9,439 nucleotides of DNA from Candidatus Woesearchaeota archaeon (GCA_019323235.1 JAHWHN010000158.1:1-9439); one strand, 5' to 3'. Shown: positions 1-6,013, numbered from the stretch's first letter. The notes: generated by a model from the sequence alone, not told the origin. Numbers and translations: made by a program.

Positions 1-817
1 ATGCTCTACACTTATTTTCCTTAGCAATGATTGTAGCTATTTTAAGCATAACTCTTCTATAAAGTAAAATTCTATATTTTGAAGAGCATTTAGAAACTAT
101 TTCTTTTTGAATATCAGTAAAAGGAACTAAATATAATTTAGCATCATTCTCAAACTCTTTAACAAGATTAAAAAGTTCTTTAACCTTATCAATACTAGCT
201 TGTTTAACATATGGGAAATTGTGAAAATGAATGAAATCAACATTACAACCTCTTTTCATCATTAATAGTGAAGAAACAGGACTGTCGATTCCTCCAGATA
301 ATAAAGATAGAACTTTTCCTGAAACTCCAACAGGTAAACCCTTTAATCCTTGTTTAGAACCTGAGAATATAAATGCTCTATTTTGAATTAATTCAACATT
401 AATTACTAAATCAGGATTCTTAAAACTAACTTCTTTTTTTAATTCCTCAAAAACTCTTTGTCCAGCAATCATATTAATTTCTGGACTTTTCATAGGAAAA
501 CTTTTATCCATTCTTTTGGACTGAACTTTAAAAGTTTTAAAAGAATCTTTCATTTCATTAGCTAATTCAAAAACACCATCTTTTATAGATTCAATATCCA
601 TCTTAATTTCTTTAGCTATAGAATATGAAGAAATCCCAAATATTTTATCAAGAACCTTTGTATTTTCTTCATTAGTTTCTACAAAAATTCTTCCCCTTGG
701 CCTGGTAATTTTACAGTCTGCTAACTTATTCTTAATATTCTGGACTAATCTTTGTTCAAAGAAAACTCTATTTTTTCCTTTAAGTCCTATTTCAGCATAT
801 CTTACAATAATTACCAT
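1..817 (-). CDS. thiI: tRNA 4-thiouridine sulfurtransferase ThiI, partial (3' end beyond the left edge)
   Basis: ThiI adenylates uridine 8 of tRNA and exchanges its oxygen for sulfur to make 4-thiouridine; in some organisms it also supplies sulfur for the thiamine thiazole. Reading leftward from the ATG at 815-817, 272 codons are visible without a stop. The start MVIIVRYAEIGLKGKNR is the family's N-terminal signature. A ferredoxin-like plus THUMP region for tRNA binding fills about residues 20-165. The PP-loop ATP-binding motif SGGIDSP is at 174-180, followed by the typical FIHFHNFPY segment (195-203) and the helix YRRVMLKIATIIA (253-265). The end of the PP-loop domain, and any rhodanese domain with a catalytic cysteine, lie outside the window. 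A TATA-like box 24-31 bases upstream suggests a leaderless transcript separate from the upstream gene on the same strand. The identification is secure; which sulfur-relay type it is cannot be told. Confidence 0.95.
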   Translation of the reverse strand, partial: MVIIVRYAEIGLKGKNRVFFEQRLVQNIKNKLADCKITRPRGRIFVETNEENTKVLDKIFGISSYSIAKEIKMDIESIKDGVFELANEMKDSFKTFKVQSKRMDKSFPMKSPEINMIAGQRVFEELKKEVSFKNPDLVINVELIQNRAFIFSGSKQGLKGLPVGVSGKVLSLLSGGIDSPVSSLLMMKRGCNVDFIHFHNFPYVKQASIDKVKELFNLVKEFENDAKLYLVPFTDIQKEIVSKCSSKYRILLYRRVMLKIATIIAKENKCRA

Positions 818-839
818 TATCTCATAGGTTTAGGTATAG

Positions 840-849
840 TTTAATAAAT
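840..849 (-). promoter_or_regulatory. TATA box of thiI
   Basis: Read on the minus strand, TTTATTAA lies at 848-841, centred about 27 bases before the A of the thiI start codon at 817. That is the spacing expected for an archaeal box A when transcription starts at the ATG itself. No GAGG-type ribosome binding site precedes the start, which fits a leaderless mRNA. The assignment rests on position and composition only, in an AT-rich background. Confidence 0.45.
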
Positions 850-872
850 CTTTGGGTATTTTTAAGAACTAG

Positions 873-1676
873 TTATTTTTTCTTATTTGTCTTTTTAGCA
901 GTCTTTTTAGTTACTTTTTTGGCTTTTTTAGTTACGGTATTAGGCTTTTTCTTAAACTTAGAAGCAATAATTTTTTCTTCTTTTTTAATAAAATCTTTTG
1001 CTATTTTTTCTTCTTTTTCAATAAATTTTTCAGCAATTATTACTTCTTTTTCTACAAATCTTATTGCCTTATATTTCTCATAAACTCTTTTAGGGATATT
1101 AAAAGTTACAAATACAATTATTGCCAAAAGTATAGATATCAAAAAATATGTAATTGGGCTTAAGTTAATTTTCCCTAAACCAGTCATATATTCTCTTTCT
1201 AAATCTTTACTAATTATATTAAAATTTAAATCTTCTAATTTAGATTCAATTCTAAAATAAGCATAAATTTCATCTTCATCATATTTAATTGGATAAATAT
1301 TATCAACATTATTATCTACAAACAAAGTATTATTCTTTAAAAGTTCTACTGGTATTTTAAAATCCAAGAAAGCCTTATTATAGTAATTTGAATCAATCTT
1401 TAATGATTGGTAAGTGTCATTATTATTCTTTAACTCAATTTTAAACCAAACATTTCTTAATACTTCTTCCTTAATAATAACATCCTCGATAATTATTTTG
1501 TCATTATTAATATCAATCTTAGTAGTATTAAATAAAGATTCAATATAAAAATATGAAGAATCTTGAGTGAACTTAGGAATAATTTTAGTTTGGTCCTTTT
1601 TCTTTAATTCCAGAGCTTCTTTTTCTCTTATTATTTCTCTAGGATTTATTGTTTCAACAATTGTTTCATTTTGTTC
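873..1676 (-). CDS. Membrane-anchor half of the surface protein, in frame behind an internal stop
   Basis: This 267-codon open stretch is in exactly the same frame as the gene ending at the TAA at 1677-1679 and continues straight from it to a TAA at 873-875. It holds no ATG before the TTG at 1365-1367, so the first 103 codons cannot come from an ordinary ATG start. It encodes a charged stalk rich in E, K, N and I, then a probable extracytoplasmic domain. One membrane helix follows (ITYFLISILLAIIVFVTF, coded at about 1095-1160), then three 11-residue repeats and a lysine-rich tail of KKxxKK type. This is the usual C-terminal end of a membrane-anchored surface protein whose signal peptide sits in the upstream half. 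It is best seen as the second half of one gene broken by a nonsense codon, or read through; a separate gene starting at the TTG (164 residues, lacking the stalk) is possible but less likely. Function unknown. Confidence 0.7.
   Translation of the reverse strand, partial: EQNETIVETINPREIIREKEALELKKKDQTKIIPKFTQDSSYFYIESLFNTTKIDINNDKIIIEDVIIKEEVLRNVWFKIELKNNNDTYQSLKIDSNYYNKAFLDFKIPVELLKNNTLFVDNNVDNIYPIKYDEDEIYAYFRIESKLEDLNFNIISKDLEREYMTGLGKINLSPITYFLISILLAIIVFVTFNIPKRVYEKYKAIRFVEKEVIIAEKFIEKEEKIAKDFIKKEEKIIASKFKKKPNTVTKKAKKVTKKTAKKTNKKK
960..1058 (-). repeat. Three tandem 11-residue (33-base) repeats in the cytoplasmic tail
   Basis: Straight after the membrane helix and a short linker the protein reads FVEKEVIIAEK, FIEKEEKIAKD and FIKKEEKIIAS: three in-phase hendecads, each opening with F-V/I and carrying a run of E/K. 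An 11-residue period is typical of right-handed coiled coils and of amphipathic helices lying on membranes. The DNA copies have diverged, so this is a protein-level repeat. It leads directly into the lysine-rich tail coded at about 876-953. Confidence 0.7.
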
Positions 1677-1679
1677 TTA
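1677..1679 (-). other. In-frame TAA interrupting the surface-protein reading frame
   Basis: The codons around it read AAT GAA AAA TAA GAA CAA AAT on the minus strand. The stop sits in a glutamate/lysine/asparagine-rich stalk, so a single base change from GAA, AAA or CAA would explain it. Removing it gives one frame of 536 codons with signal peptide, ectodomain, stalk, membrane helix and tail. It could be a real nonsense mutation, a readthrough site, or a base-call or assembly error. Confidence 0.85.
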
Positions 1680-2483
1680 TTTTTCATTTTTTATTTCATA
1701 TTTAATTTCTTTTAGATGAAAAATTGTATCATCATCAACAGTAACTCTTAAGAAATAATTTCCTGATTGAAAAATAGATTCATAAGTAAAGTTCATTTCT
1801 TTTTGAATGTCATTACCAATAAAAGAAGTTGCTAAACCATCATGGTTACTATATTCAATATTTATCCCATCAAAATAGATAATTCTTGCAATAACAATAT
1901 TTTTAGAGCCAGAATTTTTTTCTCCCTTGAATAGAACGTAATCTTCATCCCAATCTTGCACAATTGGATCATAACCAACAAACTTACAACATTTACTAGA
2001 TCCATAACATTCTGAATATATCTCTTCTCTCTCTAAATTATAAACTTCCCATAAAGTACATAAATATTCATCATAAAACTGATCAAAAAATAATGGTTCT
2101 AATTTAAAATCAATACCCTCGTCTTGGGGTGCAACTCCATCATTATCTTTATCCCATCTGGAATCACCATAACTTAAAATTAGACCAATATTAGTTCCTT
2201 CTTCAAATTCAATATGTTCTTTAGGTTGTAACCCATCATTAGAAATAGATCGTTTAAACAATAAGTATTGATTACCATCTTTAATCATATGAACTTGGAT
2301 TTCTCCATCTCCAAAAATATCTCCGACAACCTTTAAACTTTCAATAGTTCCATTAACAGAAGGTTTCCATAACATAGATCCAGATGAACTAAAAGATTTA
2401 TCAATTACATCAGAATATTCAGTAGCATATACTGAAGTAGAAATAATAATGATTAATATGGATAATATCAATAACCTCTTCAT
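1677..2483 (-). CDS. Secreted domain of a surface protein (signal peptide plus extracytoplasmic domain)
   Basis: The 268-residue product begins with a clear signal peptide: MKRL, a hydrophobic run LILSILIIIISTSV, then a YA-TE cleavage-like site near residue 20. The mature part looks beta-rich. It has a calcium-loop-like DKDNDG segment followed by an acidic patch, and a cysteine cluster (CTLWEVYN, then ECYGSSKCCKF) that may form disulfides or bind metal. I recall similar cysteine-rich modules in large surface proteins of DPANN archaea, but this is memory, not a search. The start at 2481-2483 is preferred over the in-frame ATG at 2535-2537 because it begins the signal peptide and lies 26 bases from a TATA box; the longer form would place 18 residues before the signal. 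The frame ends at a TAA beyond which it stays open for another 267 codons containing the membrane anchor, so this product alone would be released rather than anchored. Function unknown. Confidence 0.75.
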   Translation of the reverse strand: MKRLLILSILIIIISTSVYATEYSDVIDKSFSSSGSMLWKPSVNGTIESLKVVGDIFGDGEIQVHMIKDGNQYLLFKRSISNDGLQPKEHIEFEEGTNIGLILSYGDSRWDKDNDGVAPQDEGIDFKLEPLFFDQFYDEYLCTLWEVYNLEREEIYSECYGSSKCCKFVGYDPIVQDWDEDYVLFKGEKNSGSKNIVIARIIYFDGINIEYSNHDGLATSFIGNDIQKEMNFTYESIFQSGNYFLRVTVDDDTIFHLKEIKYEIKNEK

Positions 2484-2505
2484 TGGTATTATTTTAACAT
2501 TAGTT

Positions 2506-2515
2506 ATATATAAAT
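2506..2515 (-). promoter_or_regulatory. TATA box of the surface-protein gene
   Basis: On the minus strand TTTATATATA lies just upstream, centred about 26-27 bases before the ATG at 2483. This matches a leaderless archaeal promoter and is a main reason for choosing that start over the one at 2537, whose own first codon lies upstream of this box. It sits back to back with the uS15 box at 2537-2546, so the two genes share a divergent control region. Confidence 0.55.
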
Positions 2516-2536
2516 TTATGTGAAAAATCAATAACA

Positions 2537-2546
2537 TTTATAAATA
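2537..2546 (+). promoter_or_regulatory. TATA box of the uS15 gene
   Basis: TTTATAAATA at this position is a good archaeal box A. Transcription would start near 2567-2571, giving a leader of about 80 bases before the uS15 ATG at 2649. Unlike most first genes here, this transcript is therefore not leaderless. Confidence 0.5.
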
Positions 2547-2570
2547 AATTCTCAATTTTACTTAATATTC

Positions 2571-2648
2571 GAGAGATATGTCGGTTAAGAAATTGGCTTA
2601 CATATGCTGGAGGATAGCAAAGACTATTTCTCCTAGAGGTTATAAAAA
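2571..2648 (+). promoter_or_regulatory. Structured 5' leader of uS15, possible autoregulatory site
   Basis: This stretch is visibly richer in GC than its surroundings and can fold into two hairpins. The first pairs ATATG (2576-2580) with CATAT (2601-2605), with an inner TAAG/CTTA stem. The second pairs CTGGAG and ATAG (2607-2617) with CTAT and CTCC-TAG (2624-2636), and its foot touches the Shine-Dalgarno GAGGT at 2636-2640. A small hairpin GGGA-AAG-TCCC follows inside the coding region at 2675-2685. Bacterial uS15 proteins are known to repress their own mRNA by binding structured leaders; whether this archaeal leader does so is an inference. A 42-codon ORF starting at the ATG at 2578 also overlaps the leader. 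Confidence 0.4.
2636..2640 (+). promoter_or_regulatory. Shine-Dalgarno site of uS15
   Basis: GAGGT ends eight bases before the uS15 ATG at 2649 and is a strong match to the archaeal 16S rRNA 3' end. The same GAGGTTA motif precedes Kae1. It supports initiation on a leadered mRNA and fixes the start codon. Confidence 0.7.
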
Positions 2649-3104
2649 ATGGCAAGAATGCACTCAAGAGACAAGGGAAAGTCCCGAAGTTACAAACCAA
2701 TTGTAAAAACTGTACCTGAATGGGTAGAATTTAAACCAAAAGAAGTGGAAATGTTAATTGTAAAATTAGCAAAACAAGGTAAAGATCCTTCTCAAATTGG
2801 AGCTTTCTTAAGAGATCATCACGGAATTCCTGATGTTAAAACTATGTTAAAAAAATCAATTACTCAAGTTTTAGCTGAAAAAGATTTATTATCTGACATC
2901 CCTGAAGATTTAATGAACTTACTTAAAAAAGAAGTTATGGTAAGAAAGCATTTAGAAAGAAATCATAAAGATGAAGGTGCAAAAAGAGGATTAATATTAA
3001 CTCAATCTAAAACAAAAAGACTTGTTAAATACTACAGGTCAAGTGGAAGATTACCACAAGATTGGAAATATGATCCAAAACAAATTGCACTATTAATTGA
3101 ATAG
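2649..3104 (+). CDS. rpsO: 30S ribosomal protein uS15, archaeal type
   Basis: uS15 binds the central domain of 16S rRNA at the helix 20-22 junction and is an early assembly protein of the small subunit. The 151-residue product has the archaeal/eukaryotic layout: a basic N-terminal extension opening MARMHSRDKGKS (residues 1-12), a segment PEWVEFKPKEVEMLIVKLAK (24-43), the conserved GKDPSQIGAFLRDHHGIPDVK (45-65), then the core with RKHLERNHKDEGAKRGL (98-114) and KTKRLVKYYRSSGRLPQDW (121-139). The length is normal for archaea. The start is fixed by GAGGT eight bases upstream. A terminator-like hairpin follows, so it is probably transcribed alone or with partial readthrough into the PHP gene. The first fifteen or so codons are GC-richer than the rest, perhaps because they belong to the leader fold. 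Confidence 0.97.
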   Translation: MARMHSRDKGKSRSYKPIVKTVPEWVEFKPKEVEMLIVKLAKQGKDPSQIGAFLRDHHGIPDVKTMLKKSITQVLAEKDLLSDIPEDLMNLLKKEVMVRKHLERNHKDEGAKRGLILTQSKTKRLVKYYRSSGRLPQDWKYDPKQIALLIE

Positions 3105-3127
3105 TTTTATTCAATCAAATAGAAATT

Positions 3128-3175
3128 GTGCCAGAAATTCAAATTTCTGAGCATGCTTTTTATTTTTTATTTTTA
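3128..3175 (+). terminator. Hairpin and T-tract terminator after uS15
   Basis: CAGAAAT (3132-3138) pairs perfectly with ATTTCTG (3143-3149) around a TCAA loop. The stem extends outward through GTGC/GCAT with one bulged A. A long T-rich run follows at 3157-3175, broken by single A residues. Oligo-T tracts alone can terminate archaeal transcription, and the hairpin makes this a convincing site. It lies only about 20 bases before the PHP gene. Confidence 0.65.
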
Positions 3176-3195
3176 TATTAATTATTTGGTTTAAA

Positions 3196-3894
3196 ATGTT
3201 ATTAAAAACTGATTTACATCTACATACTAGTGAAGATCCAATAGATACTTTTATTACTTATTCTGCTAAAGAATTAATAGATGAAGCAGAAAAAAAAGAA
3301 TTTGACGTATTAAGTATAACTCTTCACGATTATTTGTTAGATGATTTGGAAATTAAAGAATATGCAGAATCAAAAGGCATATTATTAATCCCAGGTATAG
3401 AAAAAAAGATAGAAGGTAAAGAATTCTTATTATATAATTTCACAAAAGAAGAATTATCAAATATTAACAAAATTGAAGATTTGAAACAAATAAAAAAACA
3501 ACATCATTTAATTATTGCCCCACATCCGTTTTATCATGGAACTTCTTGTTTAGGAAACAAATTAAATGAAATTAATGAGATTATAGATGGGGTAGAATAT
3601 TGTTATTTTTACACAAAGTACTTTAATTTAAACAAAAAAGCAGAACAATTTTCAAAAAAGTATAATAAAACATTAGTTGCTTCTTCAGACTCTCATAAAT
3701 TAACTAATTTTGGTAAAAATTATAGTCAAGTAAACTCTGACAAGGATATAAACTCAGTAATTGAAGCAATAAAAGAAGGAAATGTATTAATTAAAACGGA
3801 ACCTTTATCAATATTTCAAATTTTCAAAGAGTTAATACAATTTAAAATATCATTCATTAAGAGGTTAATTAAAAATGTACGTACTAGGAATTGA
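3196..3894 (+). CDS. PHP-domain metal-dependent phosphoesterase
   Basis: PHP proteins are TIM-barrel-like phosphoesterases using two or three metal ions; the substrate of this 232-residue single-domain member cannot be told. Visible motifs are DLHLHT (ligands H8 and H10), ITLHD with H44, PGIE with E69, APHPF with H110, and ASSDSH with D165 and H167. The residue before H44, usually D or H, is leucine here, so one metal ligand may be missing or replaced. The C-terminal 30 residues are basic and hydrophobic (IFQIFKELIQFKISFIKRL) and could lie on a membrane or contact a partner. The ATG at 3196 has only a weak GGT upstream. The gene overlaps Kae1 by 20 bases in another frame, so the two are almost certainly cotranscribed and probably translationally coupled. 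The family call is firm and the function open. Confidence 0.88.
   Translation: MLLKTDLHLHTSEDPIDTFITYSAKELIDEAEKKEFDVLSITLHDYLLDDLEIKEYAESKGILLIPGIEKKIEGKEFLLYNFTKEELSNINKIEDLKQIKKQHHLIIAPHPFYHGTSCLGNKLNEINEIIDGVEYCYFYTKYFNLNKKAEQFSKKYNKTLVASSDSHKLTNFGKNYSQVNSDKDINSVIEAIKEGNVLIKTEPLSIFQIFKELIQFKISFIKRLIKNVRTRN
3861..3865 (+). promoter_or_regulatory. Shine-Dalgarno site of Kae1
   Basis: GAGGT lies inside the 3' end of the PHP gene and ends nine bases before the Kae1 ATG at 3875. It shows that Kae1 is translated from an internal site of a polycistronic mRNA and confirms its start. Confidence 0.7.
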
Positions 3895-4855
3895 AACAAC
3901 AGCCCATACATTTGGAGTAGGAATTATTGATGATAAGAAAAATATTCTAGCTAATATAAAAGATTGTTTTACAACAAAACATGGTGGAATGGTTCCTTTT
4001 GAAGCTCAAAAACACCATGTAGATGTTTGTGATAAAGTAGTTAAAGAAGCTTTAGAAAAAGCAAATTTAACCATGAAAGATATTGGTTTAATATCATTTT
4101 CTCAAAGTCCAGGGATGGCTCATTGTTTAAAAATTGGAGCAATGATGGCTCGTTCATTAGCAATATTAAACAAAATCCCTTTAATAGGTGTAAATCATTG
4201 TATTGCTCATTTAACAATTGGAGAACAACTTACTGATGCTGATGATTGTATTTTATTATATGTCTCTGGAGCTAACACTCAAGTTATAGCTTATGAGGGA
4301 GAGAAATATAGAGTATTTGGTGAAACATTAGATATTGGGATTGGAAATTTCTTAGACACTTTTGCGAGAGACATGGGATTAGGTTTTCCTGGAGGCCCAA
4401 AAGTTGCTGCTTTAGCTAAAGAAGGTAAAAATTACATTGAATTACCATATACAGTAAAAGGTATGGATGTACAATTCTCTGGTTTAACAACAAATCTTAA
4501 AGATAAATTAAATAAGGGCGTAAATAAAGAAGACCTAAGTTTCTCAGTACAAGAAACAGTTTTTGCTATGATGGTAGAAGTAGCAGAAAGAGCAATAGCT
4601 CATACTGGTAAAAATCAATTATTACTTGGAGGCGGAGTTGCTTGTAATACTAGACTTCAAGAAATGTGTAAACAAATGTGTGATTCACGTGGTGTGAAAT
4701 TCTATGTTCTAGAAAACCAATTTAATGTAGACAATGGAGTTATGATAGCATTCCAAGGTTTAGTAGAATATAAATCTGGTAAAGAAACAAAAATTGAAGA
4801 ATCTGCAATTGATTCTCAACTAAGAACAGATGATGTATTAGTAACATGGAAATAA
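3875..4855 (+). CDS. kae1: KEOPS complex subunit Kae1 (tRNA t6A37 threonylcarbamoyltransferase)
   Basis: Kae1 is the catalytic subunit of KEOPS, transferring the threonylcarbamoyl group from TC-AMP to A37 of ANN-decoding tRNAs. The 326-residue product covers the whole ASKHA-fold domain. It opens MYVLGIETTAHTFGVGI and carries HGGMVPFEAQKHHVD (36-50), a phosphate-binding SQSPGM (76-81), the metal ligands H108 and H112 in NHCIAHLTIGE, YVSGANTQ (129-136) and LGGGVACNTRL (251-261). The metal-binding aspartate in VDNGVMIA is D286, and the archaeal C-terminal signature RTDDVLVTW is present. It stops without the Bud32 kinase domain that is fused to Kae1 in some archaea, so Bud32 must be encoded elsewhere. 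It overlaps the PHP gene upstream, and its stop codon directly abuts that of the convergent sulfotransferase. Confidence 0.96.
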   Translation: MYVLGIETTAHTFGVGIIDDKKNILANIKDCFTTKHGGMVPFEAQKHHVDVCDKVVKEALEKANLTMKDIGLISFSQSPGMAHCLKIGAMMARSLAILNKIPLIGVNHCIAHLTIGEQLTDADDCILLYVSGANTQVIAYEGEKYRVFGETLDIGIGNFLDTFARDMGLGFPGGPKVAALAKEGKNYIELPYTVKGMDVQFSGLTTNLKDKLNKGVNKEDLSFSVQETVFAMMVEVAERAIAHTGKNQLLLGGGVACNTRLQEMCKQMCDSRGVKFYVLENQFNVDNGVMIAFQGLVEYKSGKETKIEESAIDSQLRTDDVLVTWK

Positions 4856-5656
4856 TTATTCTTTACTCATTTTAATCAACTTACGGTATAATGTTGATTT
4901 CTTTTTAAGAATATAAGATATTCTAAATAAATTTCTATAAAAAATAAATTTTAAGTATAAATATTTATTATTAATATTTCTTTGTTTTTTAAGTTCAACA
5001 TTACTATTAATCTTATTTAATTTAATACCTAAATAATTTGATGTAGTCTTTATGGTTGATTTGAAATTCTTTGAAAAATCTTCATAGACAATAGTTAAAT
5101 AATTTGGGAGTTCTTTAATAATGAGTTTATTCTTCTTCTTATTATTTATTACTTTAATTAAATGTTTTTCAATTTCTGAATAATTAAAACAAACAAACTT
5201 GTCTCTTACTCCAGTATTCTTTTCAATTTTCCAAATATCATTTTTATTTGCCTTATAATCAGAAATTGCTTGCTCTAGTTTATTTCTTCTTGAAATATAA
5301 ATAAATTTAGTATTTTTTGGAAATGAAGAATAAAATTCATTTATAGTGTAATTAGTCCCATTAATTAAATTGAAATTATTAAGAAATCTCGGAATATGTG
5401 GTATAAGTATTTTAATCCCACGTATTTTAAAATTATCATAATAAAATGAATTTTCTTCAAGCTTTTTATTAATATATTCTTCAAGTTTATAACCCTTAAG
5501 AAATTCCTCATTATCAAACATTTCATGAAATGCTTCATAATGTTCTTGGCTTGGTTTTTTAGTAGCTAGATTATTTATTTTTAAAAGATTAAAGAATAAA
5601 GTACTTCCAGATCTTGGAGTTCCAATTACAACATAATTTATTTCTTTATTTTTCAT
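4856..5656 (-). CDS. Stf0-like PAPS-dependent sulfotransferase
   Basis: Sulfotransferases of this fold move a sulfuryl group from PAPS to a hydroxyl of a sugar, lipid or protein. The 266-residue product has the 5'-phosphosulfate loop VIGTPRSGSTLFFNLL (10-25). The 3'-phosphate-binding segment YISRRNKLEQAISDYKA (120-136) has an R-x-K-x-x-Q-A-x-S pattern that resembles Stf0 of mycobacteria. Near the C-terminal third is the family's VYEDFSKN...LGI segment (190-211). A PSQEHYEAF stretch (35-43) may correspond to the Stf0 P-x-E-Y-F motif holding the catalytic glutamate. The very basic C-terminus is asparagine- and lysine-rich. It follows the small membrane protein by 16 bases on the same strand, with no TATA box of its own, so they probably form an operon. 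A GT-C glycosyltransferase is divergent next door, which hints at a sulfated surface glycan or glycolipid; the acceptor is unknown. Confidence 0.85.
   Translation of the reverse strand: MKNKEINYVVIGTPRSGSTLFFNLLKINNLATKKPSQEHYEAFHEMFDNEEFLKGYKLEEYINKKLEENSFYYDNFKIRGIKILIPHIPRFLNNFNLINGTNYTINEFYSSFPKNTKFIYISRRNKLEQAISDYKANKNDIWKIEKNTGVRDKFVCFNYSEIEKHLIKVINNKKKNKLIIKELPNYLTIVYEDFSKNFKSTIKTTSNYLGIKLNKINSNVELKKQRNINNKYLYLKFIFYRNLFRISYILKKKSTLYRKLIKMSKE
4874..4906 (+). terminator. Hairpin terminator of the PHP-Kae1 transcript inside the sulfotransferase gene
   Basis: AATCAAC (4874-4880) is a perfect inverted repeat of GTTGATT (4893-4899) with a 12-base loop, followed by a T-rich run ending in CTTTTT at 4901-4906. 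It lies 19 bases after the Kae1 stop, within the last codons of the convergent sulfotransferase. On the other strand the hairpin is followed by A residues, so it would act only on the plus-strand transcript. Confidence 0.5.
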
Positions 5657-5672
5657 CTTAAGCTATGAAATA

Positions 5673-5930
5673 TCATTCTTCTGAAGAATTAGTAATATTA
5701 TCTTCAATAGTTTCATTAGCTTCAGGTAACCACTCTAAGTCTTTAGCAGTAGAAACTGCATTTGCAGTAATTTTAAAAGTATTTTTACCTAAATCTAAAA
5801 TCCATCTTGAGAATTTAAAAATAAATTTATTTCTATCTTGAGTTTCACTAAAATCAGTGTCATTAGCCTTATAAATAATAAAAGCTCCAACTAATAAAAA
5901 TATCATTATTGCTACTTTTAGTAATTTCAT
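5673..5930 (-). CDS. Small membrane-anchored protein with clustered N-glycosylation sequons
   Basis: This 85-residue protein is not a family I can name. It starts with a hydrophobic helix (KVAIMIFLLVGAFIIYK, about 5-21) acting as a signal anchor. An amphipathic middle part (FIFKFSRWILDLGKNTFKI, 36-54) and a short acidic C-terminus follow. The last 15 residues contain three N-x-S/T sites (N72-E-T, N78-I-T, N81-S-S), with one more at N23-D-T. If the tail faces outside, as a short positively flanked N-terminus suggests, it could accept N-linked glycans. It sits 16 bases upstream of the sulfotransferase and is probably the first gene of that operon, with a TATA box centred near 5954 and a leaderless start at the ATG at 5928-5930. 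Similar small proteins seem common in DPANN genomes, though I cannot check this. Confidence 0.75.
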   Translation of the reverse strand: MKLLKVAIMIFLLVGAFIIYKANDTDFSETQDRNKFIFKFSRWILDLGKNTFKITANAVSTAKDLEWLPEANETIEDNITNSSEE

Positions 5931-5948
5931 AATATAATTATTGATTAC

Positions 5949-5959
5949 TTATTTAAAAA
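5949..5959 (-). promoter_or_regulatory. TATA box of the small membrane protein and sulfotransferase operon
   Basis: Minus-strand CTTTTTAAATAAG, centred about 24-25 bases before the ATG at 5930, fits a leaderless archaeal promoter. With the plus-strand box at 5984-5993 it forms a compact divergent promoter region of 83 bases. Confidence 0.45.
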
Positions 5960-5983
5960 GATTATAGTTTTTAATACAATATA

Positions 5984-5993
5984 TTTAAATATA
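5984..5993 (+). promoter_or_regulatory. TATA box of the GT-C glycosyltransferase
   Basis: TTTAAATATA is centred 25-26 bases upstream of the ATG at 6014. This supports that ATG, with a leaderless mRNA, over the out-of-frame ATG at 5998 and the in-window ATG at 6007. No Shine-Dalgarno sequence is present. Confidence 0.5.
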
Positions 5994-6013
5994 AACTATG
6001 CCTGATATGAATT

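Noticed and set aside
1677..1679. Recoding of the TAA as selenocysteine or pyrrolysine.
   Set aside because: Those use TGA and TAG. TAA, TAG and TGA all end other genes here, and TAA itself ends Kae1 and the sulfotransferase.
2484..2537. Longer start of the surface protein at the ATG at 2535-2537.
   Set aside because: It would put 18 residues before a normal signal peptide, and the TATA box at 2506-2515 lies downstream of that ATG and fits the start at 2483.
2571..2648. A tRNA, split tRNA half or C/D box guide RNA in the GC-richer leader.
   Set aside because: No T-loop consensus, acceptor stem or CCA-like end, and no RUGAUGA and CUGA box pair at guide spacing; the hairpins fit a leader better.
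2500..2700. Minus-strand frame of 66 codons across the uS15 leader and gene start.
   Set aside because: It lies opposite the uS15 start and leader, overlaps the promoter of the surface-protein gene, and has no coding signs of its own.
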